The notes below the pieces were generated by a model, which saw only the letters and a program-made list of their open reading frames with translations, was not told the DNA's origin and ran no database searches. Below, piece after piece: positions 9,261-16,260 of a DNA stretch of 64,000 bases. The stretch is taken from NCBI RefSeq assembly GCF_001705515.1, contig NZ_MDJS01000003.1, forward strand, positions 744,001 through 808,000, in the 5' to 3' direction. The stretch comes from Mucilaginibacter sp. PPCGB 2223. GTDB lineage: Bacteria; Bacteroidota; Bacteroidia; Sphingobacteriales; Sphingobacteriaceae. Position 1 is the first letter of the stretch; each line of letters opens with the position of its first letter. The translations under genes were made by a program, and so were the position numbers.

Positions 9261-9466
9261 GATAAAATTTTGGAATTTAAAGTTACGAAATTTAATCGAT
9301 GAGTAGCCGACAATGCCATTCAGAGGGATGAGTGGAAAACTATTAGAACACCTTGAATGAATTTTAAAAGTTATTAAAGATATTCTTGAGAATAAATAAA
9401 AATAAGTCGTCATATATTTTATATTCAAATAGTTGTAAATTTATTTCATAAACCATTTGCTTTTTT

Positions 9467-10030
9467 ATGTCAGTTTTAGATTTAAGTTTTAGGGACGCTG
9501 GAGACTTGGAAATTGATGGCATAATTCAATTATTTAGAGGTTTTATTGATGGGGATATTTTAATGACCTTTCTTAACGAGGTATCCACCTTTGAAACCCG
9601 AAGAGTTATCTGCCGTACGGAAAACGTAAGCTATGACGAACAAATAGTCCCTAATGATAGCCTGCTGTTTAAGTTTTTCAACTCCAGTAAAATCTTATCT
9701 TTAAGTAAGAAAATATTACAAACTGATAAGGAGCTCAAGAGCATGTTATGTTGGACTTCTATTTATAGAAAAGATGAATTCATAAATCCACATATGGATC
9801 GGACCGGAGACATACAATTATTGCTGTGTTTAAAAAATGATGGATTCGGAGAGCATGGATTATTTTGTTTTGAGACGGGTTATAAAGCAAGAGCTATCTT
9901 TCTCTATCCAGGTGATTTAATTTTTTTTAAAGCAAAAGAAATAACGCATTATACCACGCCATTAATTGAAACAGATGACAAAAATGCGCCTTTAAGGATT
10001 GTAGCAGTTTCACGACAGTTTTTCACTTAA
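9467..10030 (+). CDS. 2OG-Fe(II) oxygenase, partner of the radical SAM gene
   Basis: A 187-residue protein with the prolyl-4-hydroxylase-like double-stranded beta-helix pattern: H109-x-D111 (PHMDRTGDIQ), distal H161 (KEITHY) and R177 (LRIVAVSRQ), the residues expected for Fe(II) and 2-oxoglutarate. Length is typical of small 2OG oxygenases such as the PiuC/P4H type. It ends 10 bp before the radical SAM start and is surely co-transcribed, so the likely substrate is a peptide, possibly the Cys-Pro repeat tail of the next protein; hydroxylation is the default reaction. The substrate assignment is inference. Confidence 0.8.
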   Translation: MSVLDLSFRDAGDLEIDGIIQLFRGFIDGDILMTFLNEVSTFETRRVICRTENVSYDEQIVPNDSLLFKFFNSSKILSLSKKILQTDKELKSMLCWTSIYRKDEFINPHMDRTGDIQLLLCLKNDGFGEHGLFCFETGYKARAIFLYPGDLIFFKAKEITHYTTPLIETDDKNAPLRIVAVSRQFFT

Positions 10031-10040
10031 CCCTAATCTC

Positions 10041-11087
10041 ATGAATATTCAAACCCAACACAAAAGAAGTGCGCCTTTCGGTAATTCGCTTACCTCCCTC
10101 GATTTTCTTTGGTTAGAGATTACTCCTAAATGTAACCTCAACTGCATTCATTGTTATGCAGAGTCGACGCCATTTAATCCGCTTGAATCAAAAATGAAAT
10201 ATGATGATTGGGCGCAGACTCTCTCGGATGCGTATAATATGGGGTGTAGACAAATGCAATTTATTGGTGGCGAACCGACTATACACCCTGACTTAATGAG
10301 GTTAATCGCTGAAGCGCAAAGAATTGGTTTTGAATTCATTGAAGTATATACAAATGGTATAACTATTAGTAACGAAATGTTTGATGTTTTTGTTAAGAAC
10401 AATGTCCATTTGGCATTTTCAGTCTATAGCTTCAAAAACAAAGTTCATGATTTAATAACCAATAGAACTGGGAGTTTTGAGAAAACTATTAGATCTATTA
10501 AAAAAGCAATAGCTCACAAACTTGATGTTCGTGTTGGAATTATTACGATGGAAGAAAATCTGAATGATGAAAAAGAAACAATCGATTATTTAAAATCCAT
10601 CGGCGTAGTTAATGTTGGTGTCGATAAAAGGCGTGGGATTGGCCGAGGCCAACAAAATGAAAAAGTTATAATTGATCCTATGACAGAGTTATGTGGAGCA
10701 TGCTGGAAGGGTCAGTTAGTAGTGGATTCGGACGGAAATGTCTTCCCTTGCGTATTTTCAAGGTTTAAGATTATAGGTAATATAGTGGATGGATTTCCTC
10801 AATTATTGGAAACCCCATCGCTACATGAATTTAGATCACAAGTAAAACAAATGGATGAATTTAGAGCAAAACAACGAATTGCTGCGAGCGATTGTAATCC
10901 AGATTTCTTTTGTACGCCGGAGGTCATGTGCAGACCAGAATGTAATCCAGAATGTGATCCAAACTGTAGTCCAAGCTGTAGTCCAAACTGCAGTCCAAAC
11001 TGTAGTCCAAACTGCAATCCAGCTTGCAGTCCATATTGTAACCCTGAATGTAGTCCTTATGCTGATTGCAGACCCAAAAAGTCTTGA
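10041..11087 (+). CDS. Radical SAM/SPASM enzyme with fused Cys-Pro repeat tail
   Basis: A 348-residue protein. The radical SAM cluster motif is CNLNCIHC (C31, C35, C38) and GGEP lies at 76-79. A SPASM/Twitch region includes CGACWKGQL and DGNVFPC, and C291-x5-C297-x3-C301 resembles the last SPASM ligands. After that come nine more x-P-x-C tetrads (NPEC, DPNC, SPSC, SPNC three times, NPAC, SPYC, NPEC), giving 14 cysteines in the last 65 residues. SPASM enzymes often modify ribosomal peptides. No separate precursor gene is visible, so the tail may be a built-in substrate. A metal- or cluster-binding tail is the main alternative. It is preceded by the oxygenase gene. Confidence 0.85.
   Translation: MNIQTQHKRSAPFGNSLTSLDFLWLEITPKCNLNCIHCYAESTPFNPLESKMKYDDWAQTLSDAYNMGCRQMQFIGGEPTIHPDLMRLIAEAQRIGFEFIEVYTNGITISNEMFDVFVKNNVHLAFSVYSFKNKVHDLITNRTGSFEKTIRSIKKAIAHKLDVRVGIITMEENLNDEKETIDYLKSIGVVNVGVDKRRGIGRGQQNEKVIIDPMTELCGACWKGQLVVDSDGNVFPCVFSRFKIIGNIVDGFPQLLETPSLHEFRSQVKQMDEFRAKQRIAASDCNPDFFCTPEVMCRPECNPECDPNCSPSCSPNCSPNCSPNCNPACSPYCNPECSPYADCRPKKS
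10932..11051 (+). repeat. 12-nt coding repeat (x-P-x-C tetrads)
   Basis: About ten in-frame 12-nt units of the form TGTAGTCCAAAC and variants encode the tetrads at residues 298-337. The central units are almost identical at the DNA level, which points to recent expansion by slippage or unequal recombination while keeping the Cys and Pro codons. Confidence 0.85.
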
Positions 11088-11278
11088 GATAATTTAGTTT
11101 AGCGGAACGGGGATTAGCTGCACTGTTTCTGTTTTGGGGACGCTTCAAACATTTATCGCTCGTTCGCGTTGCTAACAATTGATTTTGTTTTTCTGCTTTT
11201 GCCAAAGCAAGTTCGGTAATGCTGTAAACAAAAATAGCCACTTTCGCGGGTATCCTTTCGAAAAGCAAAAAGATAGTC

Positions 11279-12484
11279 TCATCTCCTTCTTATTGCTGTT
11301 AAGTTCGCCATGGTGCTACCAGCCAAATTGACGGCATCTAACACAGGTTGATGCGATAAACGTGCGTAAATCTCGGTAGAAACCTGGCTCTTATGGTTGA
11401 GCGCTTTACCGATAATCGGCAAACTGATACCGTTAATGGCCATGTAGCTCCCCAAAGTGCGCCGAAGATCATGAATCCTTATATCAAAAACGTTCATGCG
11501 CTTTTTGATCCTTTCAAATGATTTTTTAGGGTCTGTTAGATGCCCAGATTTACCATCGCCAGGAAAAACAAACTTTGATGGCTCTTTGTAAAATTCGTTA
11601 AACGCAGCTCTGGTTATCAGTATTTTCAAAACAGGGTCCGAAAGGGGGATAATATTTACCTCTTTGTTTTTTGTCTTTGTTTCAGGTAAGCGCCAAAATT
11701 TGAAGTCGAAATTTATTGCAGGATATTCCATCGACAGTACGTTGCTTTTCCTTGCACCGCAATAAAGGAGAGTTTTAAAATAATCATCAAATATCTTTTC
11801 TTCCAACTTTAAAGCGTCAAAAAAAAGTTTGAGTTCGTCGAGATTTAAAAAACGGTCGCGGCTTTTGCCTTTCACTTTTTTGAGCCCATGACAGGGATTG
11901 GTACAAGCAATCAAGTCATGTTTTATACCAAAATTAAAGACAGCATTTACACTATTCAAAATTCGATTTGCCGAACCATAACTGTATTTTATTTCATCGA
12001 TTTTTGAATACTTGCTAATTGCGCTACCGATTTTCTCATAAAGTTGGCTTATTTGAGTAGGCTTTATTTCGGCAGCTTTCTCACGCCCCAATACAGGAAA
12101 TATATGTATTTCCAGCATCGCCTTATTGTGATCAGGCGCTTTGCTTTCCGTTGCTAAATGCCAGTCGTAGTATTTAGCGAAAAGCTGCTCAAACGTTAAT
12201 AAGCGTTTTTGTGCTTGTGCTTCTTCGTGAGGGTCGCCACCAAGTTCGATTTGGGCATTTAAATTTTTAGCTTTTTCTCTTGCTTGGGAAATTGTGATGC
12301 AGTCATATCGGCCAATTCGAATTTTTTTAGGCTTTCCTTTAATAACACGGTTGAGGATATAGGTCTTTGTGCCATTTTCATAAACAACAAGTCTTAAGCC
12401 AAACGTCTTGGGATCGGATATATAGCAACGCTTATCTGAAGGTTGTAATTTATCTAATGCTTCTTTTGTAAAAGCGATGGTCAT
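11279..12484 (-). CDS. P4-type tyrosine integrase (second integrase)
   Basis: A 401-residue recombinase with an N-terminal DUF4102 arm-binding domain (KLQPSDKRCYISDPKTFGLR, later KKIRIGRYDCITISQAREKA) and a C-terminal catalytic domain with CGARKSN (catalytic R), HDLRRTLGSY (H-x-x-R) and LNHKSQVSTEIYARL (H and Tyr nucleophile). This is the P4/CP4-57 family, which usually targets tRNA genes. The ATG at 12484 is preferred over TTG at 12490. A tRNA-Thr 3' half lies 157 bp upstream of the start and is the likely att core. It is unrelated in type to the integrase at 533. The 191 bp between the radical SAM stop and this gene hold no clear feature. Confidence 0.93.
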   Translation of the reverse strand: MTIAFTKEALDKLQPSDKRCYISDPKTFGLRLVVYENGTKTYILNRVIKGKPKKIRIGRYDCITISQAREKAKNLNAQIELGGDPHEEAQAQKRLLTFEQLFAKYYDWHLATESKAPDHNKAMLEIHIFPVLGREKAAEIKPTQISQLYEKIGSAISKYSKIDEIKYSYGSANRILNSVNAVFNFGIKHDLIACTNPCHGLKKVKGKSRDRFLNLDELKLFFDALKLEEKIFDDYFKTLLYCGARKSNVLSMEYPAINFDFKFWRLPETKTKNKEVNIIPLSDPVLKILITRAAFNEFYKEPSKFVFPGDGKSGHLTDPKKSFERIKKRMNVFDIRIHDLRRTLGSYMAINGISLPIIGKALNHKSQVSTEIYARLSHQPVLDAVNLAGSTMANLTAIRRR

Positions 12485-12512
12485 TTTCAACTCCTAAAAT
12501 TGGTGACAGGCT

Positions 12513-12737
12513 CGTTACAGGATTCGTATTAAATCCTGTCAATCTTGATGAAAGGTATTTTATCACCAAGTGCCACCAAACCGCTGAATTTAATGGATTT
12601 ATTAATAACCATTAAAGGCCATTAAACTCACCGGCAGGAATTGGTAAGGGAGAGGTCGGCAGTTCAATCCTGCTCAACAGCACCATTCTTCAAGAACTTA
12701 GTTAGTGTAGCCGAACTTCCTTTACATTTCGTTACAG
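12513..12737. repeat. Direct repeats around the second att core
   Basis: CGTTACAG occurs at 12513-12520 and again at 12730-12737, one copy on each side of the tRNA-Thr fragment, each with a nearby GACAGG motif (12504-12510 and 12744-12750 regions). They could be arm-type sites for the second integrase. The repeat is short, so chance is possible. Confidence 0.35.
12641..12685 (+). other. tRNA-Thr(GGT) 3' half, attP-like core of integrase 2
   Basis: The 45 nt read as anticodon loop TTGGTAA, stem GGGAG, variable loop AGGTC, T arm GGCAG-TTCAATC-CTGCT, acceptor strand CAACAGC, discriminator A and CCA. The anticodon would be GGT (Thr). The upstream bases (CCGGCAGGAA) do not pair with GGGAG, so the 5' half is absent and no tRNA is made. 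Such a 3' half is what an integrative element carries to rebuild its target tRNA on insertion. No second copy is seen in the window, so this att site is not split here. Confidence 0.75.
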
Positions 12738-13020
12738 TATTTGGACAGGATAATCGTTTAAAACAATTAATAACGAATACGAACTGATAATACGACGTTT
12801 TTGATTTCAGAAAAACTGTGGGCGTCCGGGCGCGCTTTACTTTACAAGTCCTCGTATCCTTTGGTCTTTTCAATTCAATCGCTGACGCTTTTGCAGGACG
12901 AGCAAAATTATTTGGCATTTTCAGAATTTAATAACTATAATTGTGTGTGCTTGTTGGCAAGCCTGCTCGTTCGTGCAAAGATTTCATCGGCCAATAGTTT
13001 AATTAATACAAACCCGCTCG

Positions 13021-13071
13021 GCTTATTATCTAAGCAAGGTTACGAACGCTCATATATTCCAGATAATAAGC
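13021..13071 (+). promoter_or_regulatory. Leader inverted repeat before the 267-aa gene
   Basis: GCTTATTATCT (13021-13031) and AGATAATAAGC (13061-13071) are perfect 11-nt complements with a 29-nt loop, ending 22 nt before the ATG at 13094. It is one of five long-range inverted repeats, each in front of a plus-strand transcription unit of this block. It could act as an RNA leader, a protein-binding site or a structure in single-stranded DNA. The rest of 12691-13020 shows no gene. Confidence 0.6.
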
Positions 13072-13093
13072 TTGGCACTAAAAGGTATGTATT

Positions 13094-13897
13094 ATGAACA
13101 CTATCGATTTTTTTAAACTCCAAGCCAAAAATCTTTTCAGAGATTTTAAAACCCAAACAACCCAATTTGATGCCGAAAGCGGCAATGATTTTTACGAGTA
13201 CACACCAAAGTACTTTGACGTTCTCGGTCTGATCTTAGACGATTACATCACTGACGAAGACAACTTCACCCTGATGAATGCGCAGCATCTCATCGCCCGA
13301 TTGGTTGGCTTTTACAAATGGACGGACATGGTTAAAGCCTCCGATGCAGAACTCAAACTTGCAAAACTACTATTTGACAACCTGCACAAAATAAGCGCCG
13401 AGGAATGGACATGGTATGTTCGAGGCGTTGAAGAGGATAACAAATTAATTCTTGATGCCGACTTTAAATTGGAAATATTCGTCCAGGTTTTTGCAAACGT
13501 CGATGGCCATAAAAGCGATTTCATGGACTACAGATTAATCGCGACTAAAGAGCAAGAAATCGACATTGAGGTGGCGGATGTTGAGGCGGTAAAGCCAGTA
13601 AAGAAAAAGCGGGATGTACAAATCAAAACGCTCCCTTTAAGCGATAAAGACCGCAAGAAATTCATAAAAACGGCAAACGAGGTATTTGAAACAGTAATGT
13701 GGCGGATGGAGCCTGACCATCCTGAGTTAACGCGCAAGCTTTGGGATGCGGAATTTTATATTGATAAGGTGCTACTACCTGAACTCAACTTGCCGATTGG
13801 CCGAGAGTATGCGCTATCTTTAATTGATGCCTTTTTGTTTCATTACGTTCTTGAGCTTGCTGTTAAAGCAGACGAAACCGCTGAAACTTTAAATTAA
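13094..13897 (+). CDS. Hypothetical protein, mobile-element type
   Basis: A 267-residue soluble protein with no domain I recognise. It is rich in acidic and aromatic residues, with an N-terminal region (TIDFFKLQAKNLFRDFKTQT), a low-complexity centre rich in Glu/Val/Lys (about residues 155-175) and a helical C-terminus (LIDAFLFHYVLELAVKADET). No signal peptide or TM helix. It opens the plus-strand block, has its own inverted-repeat leader and ends in a strong terminator, so it is a single-gene unit. Its position beside DUF2958 and ArdC suggests a role in establishment or host interaction, but that is only context. Confidence 0.7.
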   Translation: MNTIDFFKLQAKNLFRDFKTQTTQFDAESGNDFYEYTPKYFDVLGLILDDYITDEDNFTLMNAQHLIARLVGFYKWTDMVKASDAELKLAKLLFDNLHKISAEEWTWYVRGVEEDNKLILDADFKLEIFVQVFANVDGHKSDFMDYRLIATKEQEIDIEVADVEAVKPVKKKRDVQIKTLPLSDKDRKKFIKTANEVFETVMWRMEPDHPELTRKLWDAEFYIDKVLLPELNLPIGREYALSLIDAFLFHYVLELAVKADETAETLN

Positions 13898-13931
13898 CTC
13901 GCGATAAAAATTCTCACCCGAAACTTATCTT

Positions 13932-13967
13932 AAAGGCCGTGCAACAATTGCTTTGCACGGCCTTTTT
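13932..13967 (+). terminator. Intrinsic terminator after the 267-aa gene
   Basis: AAAGGCCGTGCAA (13932-13944) pairs with TTGCACGGCCTTT (13953-13965) around an 8-nt loop and is followed by TT. It is a classic strong hairpin with a T tract. From here to 14161 there is no gene; the region leads into the next structured leader. Confidence 0.9.
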
Positions 13968-14161
13968 CGGGATGAATCCCCCAAATTAAACCCAGTCCGG
14001 AATATGCGCTGCCACATACTCATTAACAGTTCATAACAAGAACAGTTAAAGCCATTTTTGCCCACCGCCTTGTGTTAGCTTAATCAGAGTTCTGGCATAC
14101 ACACGTAATTTCATGAAATTTCCTTCCACTCGAAGGATTGATGGTTACACATACGCGATAT

Positions 14162-14263
14162 AGCCGGGGCACTCACTCCACCAACTATTATTTTCCTCTG
14201 CCGCTGCGCGGCATTCACCAGCCCATCCAAAATAACAGCCGGTTCGTTCGCTTAACCCCGGCT
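14162..14263 (+). ncRNA. Structured leader, copy A (before DUF2958 gene)
   Basis: Three nested helices are visible: P1 AGCCGGGG (14162-14169) with CCCCGGCT (14256-14263); P2 TTATTTT (14188-14194) with AAAATAA (14229-14235); P3 TGCCGC (14199-14204) with GCGGCA (14208-14213). A homologous copy stands at 17154-17255 with different P1 bases but the same pairing. AGCCGG at 14237-14242 can instead pair with CCGGCT at 14258-14263, giving a terminator-like hairpin followed by TTTT, so two exclusive folds exist. The coding start is 40 nt downstream. The class is unknown to me. Confidence 0.7.
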
Positions 14264-14303
14264 TTTTATCGCTTGCAACCAACAACCCTTGAAAGGAAAC
14301 ATC

Positions 14304-14681
14304 ATGCAAGACCTACTTACACCACAGCAATACGATCTGCTTATACAAAATGGCGGCGATAAGAGCTATGATAAAGATTATCCGCCTGTCGCCAAATTGT
14401 TCCTAACTAACTCCAATTTCGTTTGGCTAATTAGCGAACTTGATCCGGAATACCCTGAAATAGCTTTTGGCTTATGCGATCTTGGCATGGGGTGGCCAGA
14501 ACTTGGTTACGTCAACATCGACGAAATATTAGCTTGCCAAAATCCCCTTGTTCAACTTGAGAATGACCTAAGCTTTGAAGGAAAATATCCGTTAACGGTA
14601 TATGCACGCGCCGCCCGCCGGGCCGACAAAATAGTAACAGATGAACTATCATTACAGTCTGTGTTAACGCTTAAGCCATAA
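14304..14681 (+). CDS. DUF2958 domain protein
   Basis: A 125-residue protein. The start is the ATG at 14304, with GAAAGG upstream, rather than the TTG at 14289. The sequence MQDLLTPQQYDLL, then PPVAKLFLTNSNFVWLISEL, FGLCDLGMGWPELGYVNIDE and a LENDLSFEGKYPL segment matches DUF2958, a small domain frequent on plasmids and conjugative elements, where it lies near ArdC, ssb and partition genes. Its molecular role is not established. It shares a homologous leader with the ArdC gene 3 kb away, so both are probably controlled by the same signal. An intrinsic terminator follows. Confidence 0.8.
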   Translation: MQDLLTPQQYDLLIQNGGDKSYDKDYPPVAKLFLTNSNFVWLISELDPEYPEIAFGLCDLGMGWPELGYVNIDEILACQNPLVQLENDLSFEGKYPLTVYARAARRADKIVTDELSLQSVLTLKP

Positions 14682-14686
14682 ACTGA

Positions 14687-14717
14687 ACTGGCCCGATCAA
14701 CCGGGCCAGTTTTTTTA
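14687..14717 (+). terminator. Intrinsic terminator after the DUF2958 gene
   Basis: ACTGGCCCG (14687-14695) pairs with CGGGCCAGT (14702-14710) around a 6-nt loop, followed by TTTTTT. Confidence 0.92.
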
Positions 14718-14729
14718 TTAAGTATCCGG

Positions 14730-14888
14730 CTACCTTGCGTACGACTTGTTCGATTTGGAAACCTTTTTTAAAAGCATCAAACGCAGCTTTTTATTTTCTG
14801 CTTCCAGATGCTCAATTTGCGGCTGGTAAAAATCTTTCAATATGTCGTTTTGGATTTTCAGCAATTCGGCTATTTTATCATCACTCAT
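14730..14888 (-). CDS. Small coiled-coil protein (52 aa)
   Basis: A minus-strand frame from ATG at 14888 to TAG at 14730 encodes 52 residues. It starts MSDDKIAELLKIQNDILKDF and continues with a heptad-like EHLEAENKKLRLMLLKK stretch, consistent with a short coiled coil and a basic C-terminus. Composition is protein-like and it fills an otherwise empty gap between terminator-bounded plus-strand units. Similar tiny coiled-coil proteins sit in many Bacteroidota elements without assigned function. It is too short for most gene finders. Expression is untested. Confidence 0.5.
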   Translation of the reverse strand: MSDDKIAELLKIQNDILKDFYQPQIEHLEAENKKLRLMLLKKVSKSNKSYAR

Positions 14889-15095
14889 TATTCGAACCTT
14901 TCGTCAATTGGTTACCAATTATTTGTTACCGCAAAGCAGGTAAAATATCAAGTTGCCAATAGTTCAAAAGTTCTTTTTCATTGTATACGCTGTTTTGTTT
15001 GTTCTTCGATGCTGCACCGTCAATCATCCGTTTCAATTAGCATGAAACCGCAAGCCATCATCAACCCTTTGAACGAGGCAAATTTATAGCCCTTC

Positions 15096-15185
15096 GGTCG
15101 TCAAGGCCATGCACAGTGCCGCTTAAAAAATCTCCACACCTGCGCTTCACTCCGGGTCGTATTTTTTGCGGCAGCCTTGCCGACC
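15096..15185 (+). promoter_or_regulatory. Long imperfect hairpin leader before the 163-aa gene
   Basis: Four helical blocks nest in order: GGTCG (15096-15100) with CGACC (15181-15185); CAAGGC (15102-15107) with GCCTTG (15174-15179); GCCGC (15118-15122) with GCGGC (15168-15172); AAAAAAT (15125-15131) with ATTTTTT (15161-15167). This gives 23 paired positions in 90 nt. The start codon at 15289 is 104 nt downstream. The sequence is not clearly homologous to the leaders at 14162 and 17154. The rest of 14889-15288 holds no gene I can support. Confidence 0.6.
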
Positions 15186-15288
15186 AACCCCTCGCACAAA
15201 TTTTATAGCCTCCGTCAAAGGGCAGATGAGGCTTCGCGCCACATCGCTTTGATAGAACAGATTTATTTACTTTAAACACCATCAAAAA

Positions 15289-15780
15289 ATGGAAACTAAA
15301 ACTCAAAATGGCGCTGCCAAAAATGCAAACAACTCTAATTCAAACGGTACAGGCAACAAAGAAATTGTATTAAATGCTAAACCAGTACCTGGTGAAAACA
15401 AACCTGCAATTGTCGAAAAGCAGGTCCAGGAACTGACACTGCAACAGCCGCCAGCCACAAATGCACAGCCGAATAAAGAGCTGCCACTTGATTTACGCCT
15501 CAAAATGGTAGGCGACTTACACCGTCGAAGCGTACAACGAATGAACTTGATCTCAAGAATGCGCCAACTCGAAACTTTCGAGATCGCTCTCGCTCAAGGC
15601 AACGACGAATTAGAAGATAACCCGTACCAAGGTTGCAAACTCATCATCCGTGATGACCAGAACCGGGAGTTCGTTACGACAACACCCGGTCTTATCCGAA
15701 TGACTGCGCAATACATCTATATGGCTTGCGAAAAAAAACTTGCCGAGATCGAATCCACCATTGTTTTCCCCGGTGCATAA
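15289..15780 (+). CDS. Hypothetical protein with disordered N-terminus
   Basis: A 163-residue protein. Residues 1-65 are low-complexity, rich in Asn, Gln, Pro and Lys, and probably disordered. The C-terminal half (LDLRLKMVGDLHRRSVQRMN, then RMRQLETFEIALAQG and PGLIRMTAQYIYMACEKKLA) is a helical domain without a name I recognise but of a type seen in Bacteroidota plasmid and ICE modules. No signal peptide or TM segment. It has its own hairpin leader and terminator, so it is a monocistronic unit of the plus-strand block. Confidence 0.65.
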   Translation: METKTQNGAAKNANNSNSNGTGNKEIVLNAKPVPGENKPAIVEKQVQELTLQQPPATNAQPNKELPLDLRLKMVGDLHRRSVQRMNLISRMRQLETFEIALAQGNDELEDNPYQGCKLIIRDDQNREFVTTTPGLIRMTAQYIYMACEKKLAEIESTIVFPGA

Positions 15781-15787
15781 GCACCGG

Positions 15788-15815
15788 ATCAGCCCCTCCA
15801 ACCGGCGGGGTTGAT
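15788..15815 (+). terminator. Hairpin terminator after the 163-aa gene
   Basis: ATCAGCCCC (15788-15796) pairs with GGGGTTGAT (15807-15815, one G-U pair) and is followed by TTC. The T tract is weak. Confidence 0.6.
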
Positions 15816-15817
15816 TT

Positions 15818-15943
15818 CATGCACACTTACGTATGATAAAAAGCATTCAATATGACCAGCACTTTTAATTGTTATAAACGCATTGCATAAAATACACGCT
15901 CAGAGAGTATAGGCGTTTATAACCTGATCTCGCCGTGTGCGTG
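15818..15943 (+). promoter_or_regulatory. Two-helix leader before the HTH gene
   Basis: An outer helix pairs CATGCACAC (15818-15826) with GTGTGCGTG (15935-15943, one wobble). An inner helix pairs GTTATAAACGC (15871-15881) with GCGTTTATAAC (15913-15923), a perfect 11-nt match. The helices are nested, and the whole structure ends 41 nt before the ATG at 15985. It resembles the other leaders of the block in architecture but not in sequence. Confidence 0.55.
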
Positions 15944-15984
15944 CTCATGCATACGTTTCCCATCATTTAAAAAAGGTAATTTTC

Positions 15985-16206
15985 ATGCTCGACCATTTGG
16001 CCGATCCCTTACATGACCGCAAAACGGCGGCAAGGTATCTCGGCCTTAAAAATCCTAATACCCTTGCCGTATGGGATAGCACCCAGCGGTATGACCTTCA
16101 GCCTATTCGCGTCGGCGGTGTTATTCGTTACCGACAATCCGTTTTGGATGAGTTCCTGTTTTCGAGAACGCGAAAGCTACGTTCTACAAAAAACACAAAC
16201 GAATAA
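15985..16206 (+). CDS. Helix-turn-helix (HTH_17/excisionase-like) protein
   Basis: A 73-residue protein. The ATG at 15985 is preferred; an in-frame extension to 15937 would run into the leader helix. The sequence DRKTAARYLGLKNPNTLAVW, then VGGVIRYRQSVLDEFL is the winged-HTH pattern of excisionase/MerR-like small DNA-binding proteins (helix-turn-helix, then an R-Y-R-x-S wing). Such proteins act as recombination directionality factors or local regulators in elements of this kind. It is followed after 54 bp by the TOPRIM-like gene, probably in one transcript. Confidence 0.78.
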   Translation: MLDHLADPLHDRKTAARYLGLKNPNTLAVWDSTQRYDLQPIRVGGVIRYRQSVLDEFLFSRTRKLRSTKNTNE

Positions 16207-16260
16207 TCCGGCATTATCGCTTACTGCCATAATTTTAAATCAACTAAAAATAGGTGCCAT

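Noticed and set aside
9261..9428. N-terminal extension of the Avs-like gene
   Set aside because: The translated stretch is rich in Phe/Ser/Tyr and does not fit the nuclease-like domain, which begins at the Met encoded at 9260.
10932..11051. CRISPR-like array
   Set aside because: The repeats are 12 nt, in frame and without unique spacers; they are part of a coding sequence.
5406..11087. The Avs-like gene and the oxygenase/radical SAM pair as a single system
   Set aside because: They are divergent with a 206-bp gap and no shared feature; the link is only proximity.
10924..11268. Antisense frame across the Cys-repeat tail
   Set aside because: It arises from the 12-nt repeat read backwards; no independent support.
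12641..12685. A functional tRNA-Thr gene
   Set aside because: Only the 3' half is present; the upstream bases cannot complete the anticodon stem, D arm or acceptor.
12801..13097. 98-codon open frame upstream of the 267-aa gene
   Set aside because: It overlaps the leader inverted repeat and the start of the real gene, and has no recognisable protein pattern.
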